From a virus, in the IMG/VR virus record IMGVR_UViG_3300031576_000115, positions 1-43,441 of that record: 43,441 bases of DNA; one strand, written 5' to 3'. The notes under the pieces were generated by a model. The model had not been told where the DNA came from, ran no database searches, and worked only from the letters and a program-made list of their open reading frames with translations. Made by a program: the position numbers and the translations under genes. This document shows positions 27,672-37,100 of the stretch, piece after piece (within the stretch, counting starts at the first letter, position 1; each line of letters starts with the position of its first letter).

Positions 27672-27956
27672 TTAAACATCGGTCAAGGCGGTCACGATTC
27701 GAGTCTTGCTCGTTACCTCACCGTTCGTCAAATCCGCGGGCGTGTTGTTGGTCCGCCGCAGTTTGATCGTCGCCGTTCGATTGGCCACAAACGTAGCATT
27801 GTTGTAATTCAGTTCGCACCGCGCCGCGATCAAATAAGTCCCCGCCTCGTCGATGGAGAGCACCGGAGCGGTTGTACCCAGGCTCAACAGGGCCGGGGTC
27901 GTGGTCAGGGTGTACGGCGTTCCGCCGGCGTGAACCGTGAACGTGCTCAATCTCAC
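27672..27956 (-). CDS. Small beta-sandwich virion protein
   Basis: 94 aa from GTG 27956, overlapping the upstream stop (GTGA). LSIDEAGTYLIAARCELNYN, then RTATIKLRRTNNTP: jelly-roll or TNF-like pattern seen in phage fibre tips. Coupled to the preceding fibre-like gene, so it may be a fibre accessory or tip. Confidence 0.65.
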   Translation of the reverse strand: MRLSTFTVHAGGTPYTLTTTPALLSLGTTAPVLSIDEAGTYLIAARCELNYNNATFVANRTATIKLRRTNNTPADLTNGEVTSKTRIVTALTDV

Positions 27957-29194
27957 AAAGTTATCCCCTTGCCCAGGAAAATGCCCTTGCCCAACGTCCG
28001 CACCGTCGGCGGAATTGATTCGCCGATGACCAACCCAGGCCACTTACGAGATGTCGCGTCAGTGGCACTATACGTCACCGTCCAGCCCAAATCCTCCATC
28101 GAAACGTAGGCGAGCGTGAAAGTGATCGCCTTGCTTCCCTTTCTACTCACCCCCGGCCTGGCTTGCGTATAGCTCTCCGTGTCCATCGGCGTGATGCCAG
28201 CCCGATGGGTCACAACAGCCGTGAACGCTTCCGAGGCCGTGAACAAGCCTATCCCAAACGAGCCGGCCCCTAGTGCATCGCCCAAGCGAAACACATTGAC
28301 CGCATCAATCGGAGAAACCAGTTGCATGACGAATTGCGGTCTAATGCCCGGTTCGGTGTGCGTCTGATCGCCCGCGCTCGTTTTGGTATGTATGATCCCA
28401 ACCCAGTGATTGACCGCTCCAGCGAATCCCATTGCGAGATAGAAATACTTAAAGCCGGAAAAATCTGCGTTCCCCTTGACGGTGAATCCCTGAGCGGAAT
28501 ACGCGGGGATCTCTCCTTCGCCCCCCGTTCCGTCCCTCACAAAATTTGCGGGCGTCGAGACGGGAGCGTTATCCACGTCGTCCATCGCAAGGCTGCAATT
28601 CACCGTCCCGATCCGATCAGCGAAGCCCATCATCCACCGCGCCAAGGGATTGCCCCCGCCGTCATCCGTGGAATCGTAAACCTGGTTTCTTGCTCCGATC
28701 CAGAACAGTTGATCGACCGGAAAATTCGGGGCTGTGATAACTATATCCGAAGCCGAGCCGGTCCAGTCCCCGGCATAAAGCGAAAAGTGCGTACCATTGA
28801 AAAGGACCACCCTTACCAGGACGGGTGTCGCGGGAAGATTGACCCATTCGATTTCGATCCCATTCGCCGTCCAGCGGCGGAAAACGGCCTCGGCCTCCAC
28901 CGTGCGATCGTCCGCCTTCAACAAGCAGATACAGCTCGTGTTACTCGTCCTGTGGCTGGCGACGCTACTCCCCGTGTTGTCGTCGATCGAACTTGCCGCG
29001 CAGAATTGACGAACGCCGTCGGTCAAGCCCATGCTCAATACCGCGTCCGCCACGGGAGTGATGTTTACTTCGACCAAGTTGACGAACAAAAAGGCGGCCT
29101 TGGGAATCCCGAAGCCGGGAACTTCAAACGTCTGCACCGTCCCCGACGTGATCGCCGATGCACTGACGCCCCTCACTGCGACTCTTGCGGCCAT
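27953..29194 (-). CDS. Fibre-like virion protein
   Basis: 413 aa from ATG 29194 (MAARVAVRGVSASAITSG), just after the previous stop. Beta-rich throughout (KAAFLFVNLVEVNITPVADA; FSLYAGDWTGSASDIVITAP; FKYFYLAMGFAGAVNHWVG). Large, non-enzymatic in look, and in the distal tail cluster. Probable fibre or appendage protein; exact attachment unknown. Confidence 0.65.
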   Translation of the reverse strand: MAARVAVRGVSASAITSGTVQTFEVPGFGIPKAAFLFVNLVEVNITPVADAVLSMGLTDGVRQFCAASSIDDNTGSSVASHRTSNTSCICLLKADDRTVEAEAVFRRWTANGIEIEWVNLPATPVLVRVVLFNGTHFSLYAGDWTGSASDIVITAPNFPVDQLFWIGARNQVYDSTDDGGGNPLARWMMGFADRIGTVNCSLAMDDVDNAPVSTPANFVRDGTGGEGEIPAYSAQGFTVKGNADFSGFKYFYLAMGFAGAVNHWVGIIHTKTSAGDQTHTEPGIRPQFVMQLVSPIDAVNVFRLGDALGAGSFGIGLFTASEAFTAVVTHRAGITPMDTESYTQARPGVSRKGSKAITFTLAYVSMEDLGWTVTYSATDATSRKWPGLVIGESIPPTVRTLGKGIFLGKGITL

Positions 29195-29196
29195 TG

Positions 29197-29835
29197 TTAC
29201 AGGTTCCAGCTTTCGGCGGTCACTTGTTGAATGGTGATGGCGTCCGCGGCACCGCTGGTAATGCACACCCCGACAAACAGATTGGCCACGGTCACGTCGA
29301 ACCCGGCGGAGATCGTGGTCACATCAACGCAAGGAATCGTCGCGTGACCCGTGATCTGCAAATTGTGCGTCAAGTTGAAGTGCCCGACCATGATTCCTGA
29401 AGCGGAGAGCGGGCCGCGCACGATGGCCTCGATCACGATCCTCCCGTTGTCAACCACCGCCGTCCCGGCGGGCTTGGTGAAGGACACTCTGGCGGCATCA
29501 GCAGTCGTTCCCGCTGTTCCCACGGCGATGTCAAAGGTCGAGAGCGCCGTTCCCGCCGCCGTTTTGGTGATGTCGAACACCCACCGGAACATCGTCCCGA
29601 TCTGTAGCTTCCCCACTGGTACGGCGATCTGCGAACCGACGATGTAGGTGCGACTCGCGGCGGCGGGGGCTTGGGACGCGACGCTGAAGTTGTTACGCGG
29701 GGTCAGCGGCCTATTGTTCCCCGCGTCGTCGAGGAAGCGCATCATCGGTACGCCGTCGGCGCTGACATAGACGGTAGCCTTGCCCGCCGACGGCGTTGAA
29801 GGCGGTACGCTTTCGGAGAGCGTTTGATAGCTCAT
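29197..29835 (-). CDS. Fibre-associated virion protein
   Basis: 212 aa from ATG 29835 (MSYQTLSESVPPSTPSAGKA), overlapping the upstream stop (ATGA). A short N-terminal linker precedes a beta-sandwich-like domain (FRWVFDITKTAAGTALSTFD; GRIVIEAIVRGPLSASGIMV). YVSADGVPMMRFLDDAGNN recalls fibre docking segments. Coupled to the large fibre gene. Confidence 0.65.
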   Translation of the reverse strand: MSYQTLSESVPPSTPSAGKATVYVSADGVPMMRFLDDAGNNRPLTPRNNFSVASQAPAAASRTYIVGSQIAVPVGKLQIGTMFRWVFDITKTAAGTALSTFDIAVGTAGTTADAARVSFTKPAGTAVVDNGRIVIEAIVRGPLSASGIMVGHFNLTHNLQITGHATIPCVDVTTISAGFDVTVANLFVGVCITSGAADAITIQQVTAESWNL

Positions 29836-31370
29836 AGAATCTCCAAGTCTCCATCGACCTCGATGGTCAAAGTGATCCCTGCTGCGATCTCCACGTAGCG
29901 AGATAGGACCACGGACGTTGCGGCGGGAATGGTAGTCTCTTTGGCGATCAGGTGTTCGGTGCACAAAGCCCTGCTGACCACCCGCGCCGCATATAGATCA
30001 TTCCACTCTTTCGCCGCCGTGCCGAGGTCGCCCTTTCTGTCCTGGGCCGGACGGAACTGGCGAAGCGTGGCCCCGAAACATTCCCAATCCCCGTCCACGC
30101 CGAGGCTCAAGAGAACATCGGCGGAAATGTCCAACTGACCATCGACGGATGAACCGATAAAGAGCGCCGTGTCGCGGAAGTAGAGCTTTTCGGTCGTGTT
30201 GAACAGGGCGTCGTCAGAGAACGCAAAATAATCCTCGTCCTCCATCCAAGTCATCACACCATCATTGGTCTCGCCGTCGAAGGTCAAGACATAATCGATC
30301 CCTGCCGTGCCATCACCCAGAAGTAATCCCGCAGCGCCCTTTGGCGCGAGTCTAATGGAAATGTTGGCGTCCGTGCCGATAGCAGAAATCAGCAGCGGAC
30401 TGCCCGCGATCGACGGCCTGAACTCAAGGTAGTTGACGATCGCGCCAGTCGGATCGACGAAAGCCGCCATCGTGTTCCCAACTTGGTCATGCAATTTGAT
30501 CGTGTCGCCATAAAGGTTGAGTTGAAGGACGCCGACGACAGAGAGCACATCCGGCGCGGTCGAAGCGATCCCCATGCCCAACTGCCGGAATATCAACGCC
30601 TGGCCGCCGGCAAACATGGCGTCGATCCCATTCCAAGTGAAACCCGACGTGCCGCCGAAAGCCCCGGCATTGTTGTATTGGAGTTGGGTATTCGAGCCGC
30701 CGGGTGCGCCGCCGCCTCCGCCGCCGGCCTGCGCCCACTGCGCCGCGTTGGTGGAAGGGTTGACGCAGAAAAACATCTTGGCGGTGAGTAGGTTGATCCA
30801 CAGGCTTCCCGCGGCGTACCCGTGGTCGCGATCGTCGCCCAGGCCCGGATCGCGCTCCGCGGCGAAGTTGTTTTGCAAGCCCCCGGCGAGCACCAGGCCG
30901 TTTTCGGGGCTGGCCGCCACCTGGCTCTCCGCGGCCTCGGCCCCGAAGTGCCGACCCGGCAGTTCTTCCCACACCACGCTTTTGTCGTCGACCTTCACCC
31001 CCGTGCCGCCGAGCATGTCCCGGCAGGCGAGAATCACCAACCCGATGTAATAGGGCGGGGTGACGATCTGCACTTCGCTGAGGCCGCCTTTGCGGGCGGT
31101 GCGCTTGACGTTCCCAGAGTAGGTGTAACTGACCCCATTCACCGTCTTGCCGTGGTGCGGCGTGCGGCGCAGCTCATAGGGCTTGGCCACCTGGATCAGG
31201 GTGGTCCCTTCGATCTCCCCATCGACGGTGCCGGTGGGGCCGAAGGCATAGCTCACGCACTCGACGGAGTCGGGGAAGTCGCCCGTGTTCTTAACCCGAA
31301 ACCACCCGATCCGCGAGGAACCCTCCCCCGTACGCGCCAGCCGCACAATCTCTTCCGCCCGTTGATTCAT
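29832..31370 (-). CDS. Tail fibre protein
   Basis: 512 aa. N-terminal about 130 residues are a compact domain. A Gly-rich hinge (GGGGGAPGGSNTQLQYNN) then leads to a long repetitive beta region (GTSGFTWNGIDAMFAGG; LRQFRPAQDRKGDLGTAAKE; WNDLYAA). The GSNTQLQYN and LGTAAKEWNDLY motifs occur in tail fibres with triple beta-helix stems. Likely receptor-binding fibre. Confidence 0.75.
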   Translation of the reverse strand: MNQRAEEIVRLARTGEGSSRIGWFRVKNTGDFPDSVECVSYAFGPTGTVDGEIEGTTLIQVAKPYELRRTPHHGKTVNGVSYTYSGNVKRTARKGGLSEVQIVTPPYYIGLVILACRDMLGGTGVKVDDKSVVWEELPGRHFGAEAAESQVAASPENGLVLAGGLQNNFAAERDPGLGDDRDHGYAAGSLWINLLTAKMFFCVNPSTNAAQWAQAGGGGGGAPGGSNTQLQYNNAGAFGGTSGFTWNGIDAMFAGGQALIFRQLGMGIASTAPDVLSVVGVLQLNLYGDTIKLHDQVGNTMAAFVDPTGAIVNYLEFRPSIAGSPLLISAIGTDANISIRLAPKGAAGLLLGDGTAGIDYVLTFDGETNDGVMTWMEDEDYFAFSDDALFNTTEKLYFRDTALFIGSSVDGQLDISADVLLSLGVDGDWECFGATLRQFRPAQDRKGDLGTAAKEWNDLYAARVVSRALCTEHLIAKETTIPAATSVVLSRYVEIAAGITLTIEVDGDLEIL

Positions 31371-31738
31371 GGGTGTGCCACTGCTGTATCAGCAATGTTC
31401 CTTGTTCGCCGTTCGCGCCAGAAACATTCCAGCGTCGCGTTCCCGCGAAAATAGGAGTTCGCCGGAATATCCAGTTGGAGAGGACCTACGTAGGGCCCCA
31501 CGGCAATGATGAATGCGGTCAGCAATGCGTCATGTTCTTTGGAGAACGCCATGCAAACCGTGTTCGGCGGGCGGCCGGCTTTACCAACCGCCGAACGCAT
31601 CTTCTCGATCAGGTCAGCCAACACGCGCAGTGATTCCGCCACCCGTTCCGCCTCGCTGGGCGGCGGGAGGGACGCGAAAACCGCTCGCGGCGCCGGCCGG
31701 AAATTACGTTTCCGTTTCCTCACCTTTTCCGTTTTCAT
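31367..31738 (-). CDS. Small tail-region protein
   Basis: 123 aa, overlapping both neighbours (ATGA). Very basic N-terminus (MKTEKVRKRKRNFRPAPR), then a helix (RVAESLRVLADLIEKMRSAV) and CMAFSKEHDALLTAFIIAVG. The C-terminal NIADTAVAHP is family C copy C3 in frame. No family recognised. Confidence 0.6.
   Translation of the reverse strand: MKTEKVRKRKRNFRPAPRAVFASLPPPSEAERVAESLRVLADLIEKMRSAVGKAGRPPNTVCMAFSKEHDALLTAFIIAVGPYVGPLQLDIPANSYFRGNATLECFWRERRTRNIADTAVAHP
31375..31397. repeat. Family C palindrome, copy C3, in frame
   Basis: Plus-strand gtgccactgctgtatcagca, translated on the minus strand as NIADTAVAH at the end of the basic small protein. Confidence 0.75.
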
Positions 31739-33849
31739 CGCGCGTACCCCGCCTTGATTTCCGTGCGCGGGGCCTTGCCCCCGTGATAGCTCACGCTGGT
31801 GATCGGGGCGTGGATGCTGCGCGAGTCCCCGCCCTCCTCGATCGACGTGAGGATTTGCCCCAGGAGCATCGAATAGGGGAACAGCCCCGCGATCTGCACG
31901 TCGGCCCGCGATCGCGGATAAAAATACCGCGCCACCAACCCCGCCATCTGCATGAACAAACGCGGCGAGTCATCGCGCAGCACCATGTATGCCCCCTGCG
32001 GCGTCCGCTGGAGAATGCCGTTGCGGTCCACCCCAAACACCGTGCCGGGCACCGCAAACCAAAACTCCGCGTCGTCTTCGATCATGGTCACCGTGCCGTC
32101 CTGGGGTCTTGCCCCCCCGACCCGCTCGAACACCAGCTTCACCCGCTGATCGGTGCGGAAGGCGATGGTCATTTTCATTTCCGACCAGTCGTACAAAGGG
32201 TCGGTGCCGCTTTCGTTGGATACGCCCGGTGGCGGCGGGTCCTCGAAGTGGTTCTTCCCCAAGAGGTGCGGGGGGTTGGCCCCCACGCTCAAACCCCACT
32301 CGTCCAGGAGGGCGGAGACGTTCATCCCGGCCTGATCCACGGCAATGAACACCTCCGCCGGGGGGGATTCCTGATCCGCGATCCGCTCCTCGTCCGGCAA
32401 CCAGGCCTGGGGCGATAGATACGGGTCGCGGGGGTCGCCCCCCGTGGGATCCAGCGGCGGGTCCGCCGAATAATCCAGCCCCGTCTTGAAGGGTAGGAAG
32501 GTCAGCGTTTCGCGCACGTCGTTTTGAAACGGCGCGCCTTCTCCTGATGCCTGGACCAACTGCAATTTGCCGTCTTGGAGGATCAAGGCGGGGGCGGATA
32601 GCGCCTTCCATCGGTCCCACAGGGGCGGCGCCCCGAAATTGCGATACACCGGGCGCAGACGCTCCGCTTTCCGGGCCGCATCGTGTTCCTCGGCGCTGTC
32701 GTCGTCCACGCCCGTCCCGCTCGCGTAGTCCGCTTCCAGGGCGGCGGACCATTTGGCGCTCAAGTTTTGTTGACCGGCGGCGCCCGGTATGTTTTCCAAG
32801 GTTGTACAACCCACCAGCCGGGCCCCTAAAATCTCCACCCGTCCCACGGCGTGTTCCGCGGAGCGGCTGATGCGCACGATGGGGGCGTCTTTACTGGTCG
32901 CCCGGCGGATCTCCACCGTCCGCGGGTTGGTCGGGAACGTAAATCCCCCGTAGCTTTGCTCGCGGGCCGACAGGGCGAATACGTACAGCTCGAAGCCGGA
33001 ATCGCCCACGGCCACGATCACCGCGTCCAGCCCATATTCCGCGGAGATGATCCGTTTCACGATCGCCAACAAGCTTTCGCTGGCCTGAAACCGTAAACTT
33101 CGCGCCACGTCATTGAGCAGCGCCGCCTGACCGCCCAGCCGCCACTCCGGCCCCTCGTCATCGCCGTTGGCGAAATGATCGAGCAAATACTGCGCCGCCC
33201 CAAAACCGCTCCATACTTCCGTCCCCCCGTAACGCACCTGATCGCCATTCACCACGTCCACTTGGCGGCGGGCGTTGCCGCTCACGAAGTTGCGTGGGTC
33301 CCTGGCGTTCATCCCCGGCACCCATTCCAAGGTTTGTTCCACATACCCCGTGAGCACCGCCGGGTCCTGGGCCTCGTTGCCCAGCTTGGGGCGCAACCAG
33401 ACGCTTCGGGCCACGTCGATCTTGTCCAGGAGATGCGCCGCCTCATAGGCGATGAAGTTCTGCTGGCCGGCGGCGTAGAGCGTTCCGCCTACGTTCACCG
33501 GCCCCTGTGGTTCGCGGACTTCGCTCTCGATCCGCCCCATCCACAGCAATTTCACTCCCGTCGGGGTGTAGCCCCGCACCCGCACCCAATGCCCCAGGAA
33601 ATCCACCGCCGAAGTCAGCGCCGCCGGGGGCACGTTGTAGTCGGTCTGATACGGTTGCTTGACCGTTCCGTACCGGCGCAGCAGCTCACATTCTCCGACG
33701 CCCGCACCGATGGTCATCGCCGTGCAGCGAAGGAACTCCAGAGACGGGTCCAGCTCCCAGGGTCCCGTCCACAATCGCTTGCGTTCCACCAGGGCCGTGC
33801 CGCTGATGCGAATGCTCGCCGCCGTCGGTCCCACAATCGTGATCGCCAT
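31735..33849 (-). CDS. Tail hub / baseplate-like protein
   Basis: 704 aa, the largest structural protein after TerL. The N-terminal GPTAASIRISGTALVER and VRVRGYTPTGVKLLWMGRIE suggest the beta-barrel start of tail-hub proteins. Internal RVEILGARLVGCTTLENIPG and LMQMAGLVARYFYPRSRADV, together with the position before fibres, support a hub role (a shared feature of lambda J or gp27-like tips). No contractile sheath is encoded. Assignment by position and style. Confidence 0.6.
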   Translation of the reverse strand: MAITIVGPTAASIRISGTALVERKRLWTGPWELDPSLEFLRCTAMTIGAGVGECELLRRYGTVKQPYQTDYNVPPAALTSAVDFLGHWVRVRGYTPTGVKLLWMGRIESEVREPQGPVNVGGTLYAAGQQNFIAYEAAHLLDKIDVARSVWLRPKLGNEAQDPAVLTGYVEQTLEWVPGMNARDPRNFVSGNARRQVDVVNGDQVRYGGTEVWSGFGAAQYLLDHFANGDDEGPEWRLGGQAALLNDVARSLRFQASESLLAIVKRIISAEYGLDAVIVAVGDSGFELYVFALSAREQSYGGFTFPTNPRTVEIRRATSKDAPIVRISRSAEHAVGRVEILGARLVGCTTLENIPGAAGQQNLSAKWSAALEADYASGTGVDDDSAEEHDAARKAERLRPVYRNFGAPPLWDRWKALSAPALILQDGKLQLVQASGEGAPFQNDVRETLTFLPFKTGLDYSADPPLDPTGGDPRDPYLSPQAWLPDEERIADQESPPAEVFIAVDQAGMNVSALLDEWGLSVGANPPHLLGKNHFEDPPPPGVSNESGTDPLYDWSEMKMTIAFRTDQRVKLVFERVGGARPQDGTVTMIEDDAEFWFAVPGTVFGVDRNGILQRTPQGAYMVLRDDSPRLFMQMAGLVARYFYPRSRADVQIAGLFPYSMLLGQILTSIEEGGDSRSIHAPITSVSYHGGKAPRTEIKAGYAR

Positions 33850-33855
33850 GACTCT

Positions 33856-34074
33856 TTAGCTCTTCAACTCTTCAACCCTTGAACTCTGGAACTCTTTCCG
33901 ACAACGCCCGGCGACGATGGCGGAGCGGCTGTGGCGAGCCCTAAAACCAGTCGCCGTCGACCGCCTACCATCGGTCTTTCCTTGACTGGCCCTTTGCTCC
34001 GCCTCGTCGCGCCCAGGCGCTTTCCCAGGCGGCGCTCGCGGTCTATGGTTCACATCTGCGTTTCTGCGTTTCAT
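33856..34074 (-). CDS. Small basic protein or repeat-derived frame (doubtful)
   Basis: 72 codons from ATG 34074 with a good GGAGG upstream. Composition is Arg-rich without a clear fold. Both ends are repeat-derived: MKRRNADVN is family D and KEFQSSRVEELKS is another repeat type (cttcaactcttcaacccttg). It occupies the 298-nt gap 33850-34147, which otherwise holds only repeats. Confidence 0.3.
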   Translation of the reverse strand: MKRRNADVNHRPRAPPGKAPGRDEAEQRASQGKTDGRRSTATGFRARHSRSAIVAGRCRKEFQSSRVEELKS

Positions 34075-34117
34075 CACGACCTCCGCTGGTTGAAGGCGGC
34101 GCTTGTTTTTTCCTAAA

Positions 34118-34154
34118 ACCTACAGCCCATAACCTACGGTCTATGGCCTATAGT
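34118..34154. repeat. Family A palindromic repeat, copy A9
   Basis: Plus-strand cctacagcccataacctacg then gtctatggcctatag, degenerate, at the end of the 303-aa tail gene. Confidence 0.7.
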
Positions 34155-35059
34155 TCCTGCGGCGCCGCCCCACGCCACACGCCCGCGCCCTCCGCCGCCG
34201 CCGGGCCGATCGCATCCGCGATCGCCGTCAGCACGGTTGATCCTTCTGAATACAGCCATGTGCCCCCGTCGTTGCGGCGAACCTGCACCCGCACCTTCAC
34301 ATTCGTCCCGTGCGTCTGGGCGGCAAGGTCATGTTCCAGCACGCTCAGGTTGTTGCCCAGAATCGTCTGCGTGACCGTGGGAGCCACGGCGGGGGGCGTA
34401 CCGGGGTCCGTGCCGGTGAACGTGTAGGTTAGCGCCCATTCGGTCGCTCGTCCCGCGCCAAGCTCAAAATAAGCCGCCTGCACTCGCACCACGCCGCCCG
34501 CTCGCGGAATTAAACGGGCGTCGATCGGGGTGCTAGGCGGCGCCACGAGTTGCGCTCCTCCGCCGACTTCCAGCCGGCGATAGGGTTCGCCGTTGGGGCC
34601 GACGGGCAGGAAGCCGCTGTCCAACACGCCGTTGAAATAACTCATCGCCAGGTAGTAAATCCCGTCTCCGAAAGTCGTTACGGGCGAATGAGGCAGGGTG
34701 GCGTTGACCGCGAAGGGTACGTCCGTCTCCAGGGGCGGACCGTTCGCCGCGAGGCGGAAATAGAAACGATATTCCGCGGCGTTGAAAATGGCGTACGTGT
34801 CGCGCAGATCCACGTAGTAGTGGTTCAGCTTGAGCCGCACCATCTGGCGGATGAGGGCGCGATCGCGGGCCGGTTTCCGCCGCCGGATCCGCGGGCGGAT
34901 GATGCGCTGACGTTTGGGGATCGGGGCGTTGGGTGTGGTCAGGAACCGCGGGTCGACGCCGCGCACGACGCGGGCGAAGACCTTCCGCGCCCGCCGCCGC
35001 CGTTCAATGAGCGGCGGGCGGATGATCCCCAGACTTCCGGCTTCCGTGGGCCAAGCCAT
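34148..35059 (-). CDS. Tail protein of unknown function
   Basis: 303 aa from ATG 35059. A strongly basic N-terminal third (PKRQRIIRPRIRRRKPARDR) is followed by beta-rich sequence (YYVDLRDTYAIFNAAEYRFY; VKVRVQVRRNDGGTWLYSE) suggestive of an Ig-like domain. It is located among distal tail genes. The basic region could bind DNA or RNA or be disordered. Confidence 0.6.
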   Translation of the reverse strand: MAWPTEAGSLGIIRPPLIERRRRARKVFARVVRGVDPRFLTTPNAPIPKRQRIIRPRIRRRKPARDRALIRQMVRLKLNHYYVDLRDTYAIFNAAEYRFYFRLAANGPPLETDVPFAVNATLPHSPVTTFGDGIYYLAMSYFNGVLDSGFLPVGPNGEPYRRLEVGGGAQLVAPPSTPIDARLIPRAGGVVRVQAAYFELGAGRATEWALTYTFTGTDPGTPPAVAPTVTQTILGNNLSVLEHDLAAQTHGTNVKVRVQVRRNDGGTWLYSEGSTVLTAIADAIGPAAAEGAGVWRGAAPQEL

Positions 35060-35069
35060 GAATTAGTCC

Positions 35070-35149
35070 CCAGGCTGTAGGCTGAAGGCTGTAGGTAAAG
35101 ACCGTAGGGAAAGCGCCTACGCCCTATGGTCTACAGCCTACGGGCTAGT
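35070..35149. repeat. Family A palindromic repeat, copy A10
   Basis: Arms aggctgtaggctgaaggctg and ctatggtctacagcctacgg around accgtagggaaag, filling the gap between two tail genes. Confidence 0.9.
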
Positions 35150-35639
35150 ATTCGCGGAATTTCAAACATCCGCTGACCACGCTGACCGTGGCCGTGCTGG
35201 CCATCGCCGTGATTTGCAGGCAGATCACGATGCCCGCCGCCCCGATGGCTTTGACCTCCTCGTCTTCCTCGGTGAAGGGATGGTCGATGCCGCTACGGTC
35301 GTTCATCCCCGACAGCCAGCTCGGGTAGGTGTCTAGGCCGGTTGGCTCGGCGGAATAATTGATCCCCCCGGTGCACACCGGGTCTCGTCCAGCCGGGTCG
35401 CTCTTGGCGATCTGCGCCGCGGTGATCGCCGTACCCGGGGTCCCCAGCCCGGTGCTGCGGATCAACCGCGCCACCAAGTCCCGATCAAAAGGCAGGGCGT
35501 CCGCCGGCCCGACCACCACGCGGCCCACCGCAGCGCGGGCGATGGGCGCTCCCGCCGGGACGATGATCCCCGCCACGGTCTTGAACGTGCCGGCGGTGGC
35601 ACTGAGCCCAACGGCGTGAAACGGAATGGTGTAAATCAT
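35145..35639 (-). CDS. Tail-region structural protein
   Basis: 164 aa from ATG 35639 with GGAGG upstream. Ala/Gly/Val-rich beta pattern (TFKTVAGIIVPAGAPIARAA; AAGIVICLQITAMASTATVS). The stop falls at repeat A10. No family recognised; probable minor tail protein. Confidence 0.6.
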   Translation of the reverse strand: MIYTIPFHAVGLSATAGTFKTVAGIIVPAGAPIARAAVGRVVVGPADALPFDRDLVARLIRSTGLGTPGTAITAAQIAKSDPAGRDPVCTGGINYSAEPTGLDTYPSWLSGMNDRSGIDHPFTEEDEEVKAIGAAGIVICLQITAMASTATVSVVSGCLKFREY

Positions 35640-35716
35640 GTTCGAGCCTCCTTGCTCTAAAAGTTCCTATGGCTGGCCATCTTGAGCACAGCGAGTGGCG
35701 TCGCCCTCGTGCCTGC

Positions 35717-36280
35717 TCAATACTGAAACTCCTCGAAACGTACGAATCCCCCGATCGTGGCGACCAGCGGCGTCGCCGCTGGAGAAAACCGTGGGTACAA
35801 CCAGATGGTCAAAACGGCCTGGTGAAAACCAGAGTAGGGCATCACCGGGGCCAGGCGGCGAGAAAATTGAACAGTCAACGGCCGCCGATTCCTGGCGATC
35901 CCAAAGAAAATCTTCAATTGGCCTGTTGGTGGCACGGTAATAAAACTGGCGTTTCCCGTGATCTCTGAATTTGTGCTCGCCACGAGTTGCAACCGCCCTG
36001 CTGGATCAAGCGGCAATCTTCCAGACGACTCAAGATCCAGGCCTACACTCGTCACCCCGTCTAGGTTTCCCTGCCCGATCCGAACGCCAACCGCCAAATC
36101 AGCATGAGAAGTCAATTTAAGAACGTGGACATGCGCGAACAGCAAGCGAATCCTAGTTCTAAGATCGTTGGTGTCTATGGGCCCCGAGCGGTTCAACAAA
36201 CACAAGCCCATAGTCTGCAACCCGCCATCCGGCGCGGTGATGTTCTGCTCGGGAATATAAAGAACGCCCGCAGTTCCCAT
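35717..36280 (-). CDS. Tail-region structural protein
   Basis: 187 aa from 36280 (MGTAGVLYIPEQNITAPDGG). Beta-rich, with RIRLLFAHVHVLKLTSHADL and a C-terminal PLVATIGGFVRFEEFQY. Likely minor tail or appendage component. No family recognised. Confidence 0.6.
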   Translation of the reverse strand: MGTAGVLYIPEQNITAPDGGLQTMGLCLLNRSGPIDTNDLRTRIRLLFAHVHVLKLTSHADLAVGVRIGQGNLDGVTSVGLDLESSGRLPLDPAGRLQLVASTNSEITGNASFITVPPTGQLKIFFGIARNRRPLTVQFSRRLAPVMPYSGFHQAVLTIWLYPRFSPAATPLVATIGGFVRFEEFQY

Positions 36281-36359
36281 ATCGCCATCCTCAACGAAGC
36301 GAAGGACCTCGTTTTTCTGTTATGGCCTCACCGCGGTTCCGCATTTCTGCGTTTCCTTC

Positions 36360-37091
36360 CTACACCCCGTCAAACGAAAAGTGCAACAGCCCCAAGACCC
36401 GTGGATCAGCCTTCGTCCCCGCGGGGATGGTGCGGCGCAGTTTGAAGGCCGCGAAATTCGCCGCCGCGGGGCGCAAGAAACCTGGCGGCGAACCATCCGA
36501 TACCGGGAGAAGCATCGCTTCCGCCTCACTGTGCGGAGTGAGATAGCTTCCCCCGCCGTCCACGCTCAGCGACAAATAGGGCGCCTGTTGCCCGATCCAC
36601 ATTTTTGTCCCGCGGATGACGCCGCCGCTGCGGTTCTCCGCGGTGTAATCCAGCGTAAAGACCCCACCCGCCGCGGCCTGCGCGGCCGTGATGTCCACCA
36701 ATTCCACGTTCGTCCGCGGCTTTTGCAGATCAACCCTTATTTCGTTGGGCGCGGGGCGGAGATAGACCGTCTTGATGCGGACTTGGATGAACTTGCCGGG
36801 GTCTTCGCCGTCTTCCAGCATCACGTCCGAATCCGCGATCACCCGTACCCCGCTGCCGAAGGCCGAGGACCCCGGGGCCCGCCAGCTCAAGCTCTTCCCG
36901 TCATCTTCCGCCCGCAAGGCCCCTTTCCCAGGTCTATTGCGATCGGACGCCCCGAAGACGCCGGAAAATGGCACGCTGAAGATCACCCCGGGCAGCGATC
37001 CCAACGCCCGGAACAAGGTCCGCACGCCCTGCCCGACGATCGGCGTGCGGAACACATGCAAAGCCCCGGCTTTCGTGTCAATGCCCGGCAT
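36360..37091 (-). CDS. Tail-region structural protein
   Basis: 243 aa from 37091 (MPGIDTKAGALHVFRTPIVG), with GGAA upstream. VRIKTVYLRPAPNEIRVDLQ and GGVFTLDYTAENRSGGVIRG alternate in Ig-like fashion; LHFSFDGV ends the protein. Probably a tail or appendage protein. No family recognised. Confidence 0.6.
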   Translation of the reverse strand: MPGIDTKAGALHVFRTPIVGQGVRTLFRALGSLPGVIFSVPFSGVFGASDRNRPGKGALRAEDDGKSLSWRAPGSSAFGSGVRVIADSDVMLEDGEDPGKFIQVRIKTVYLRPAPNEIRVDLQKPRTNVELVDITAAQAAAGGVFTLDYTAENRSGGVIRGTKMWIGQQAPYLSLSVDGGGSYLTPHSEAEAMLLPVSDGSPPGFLRPAAANFAAFKLRRTIPAGTKADPRVLGLLHFSFDGV

Positions 37092-37100
37092 CCGTTCCTT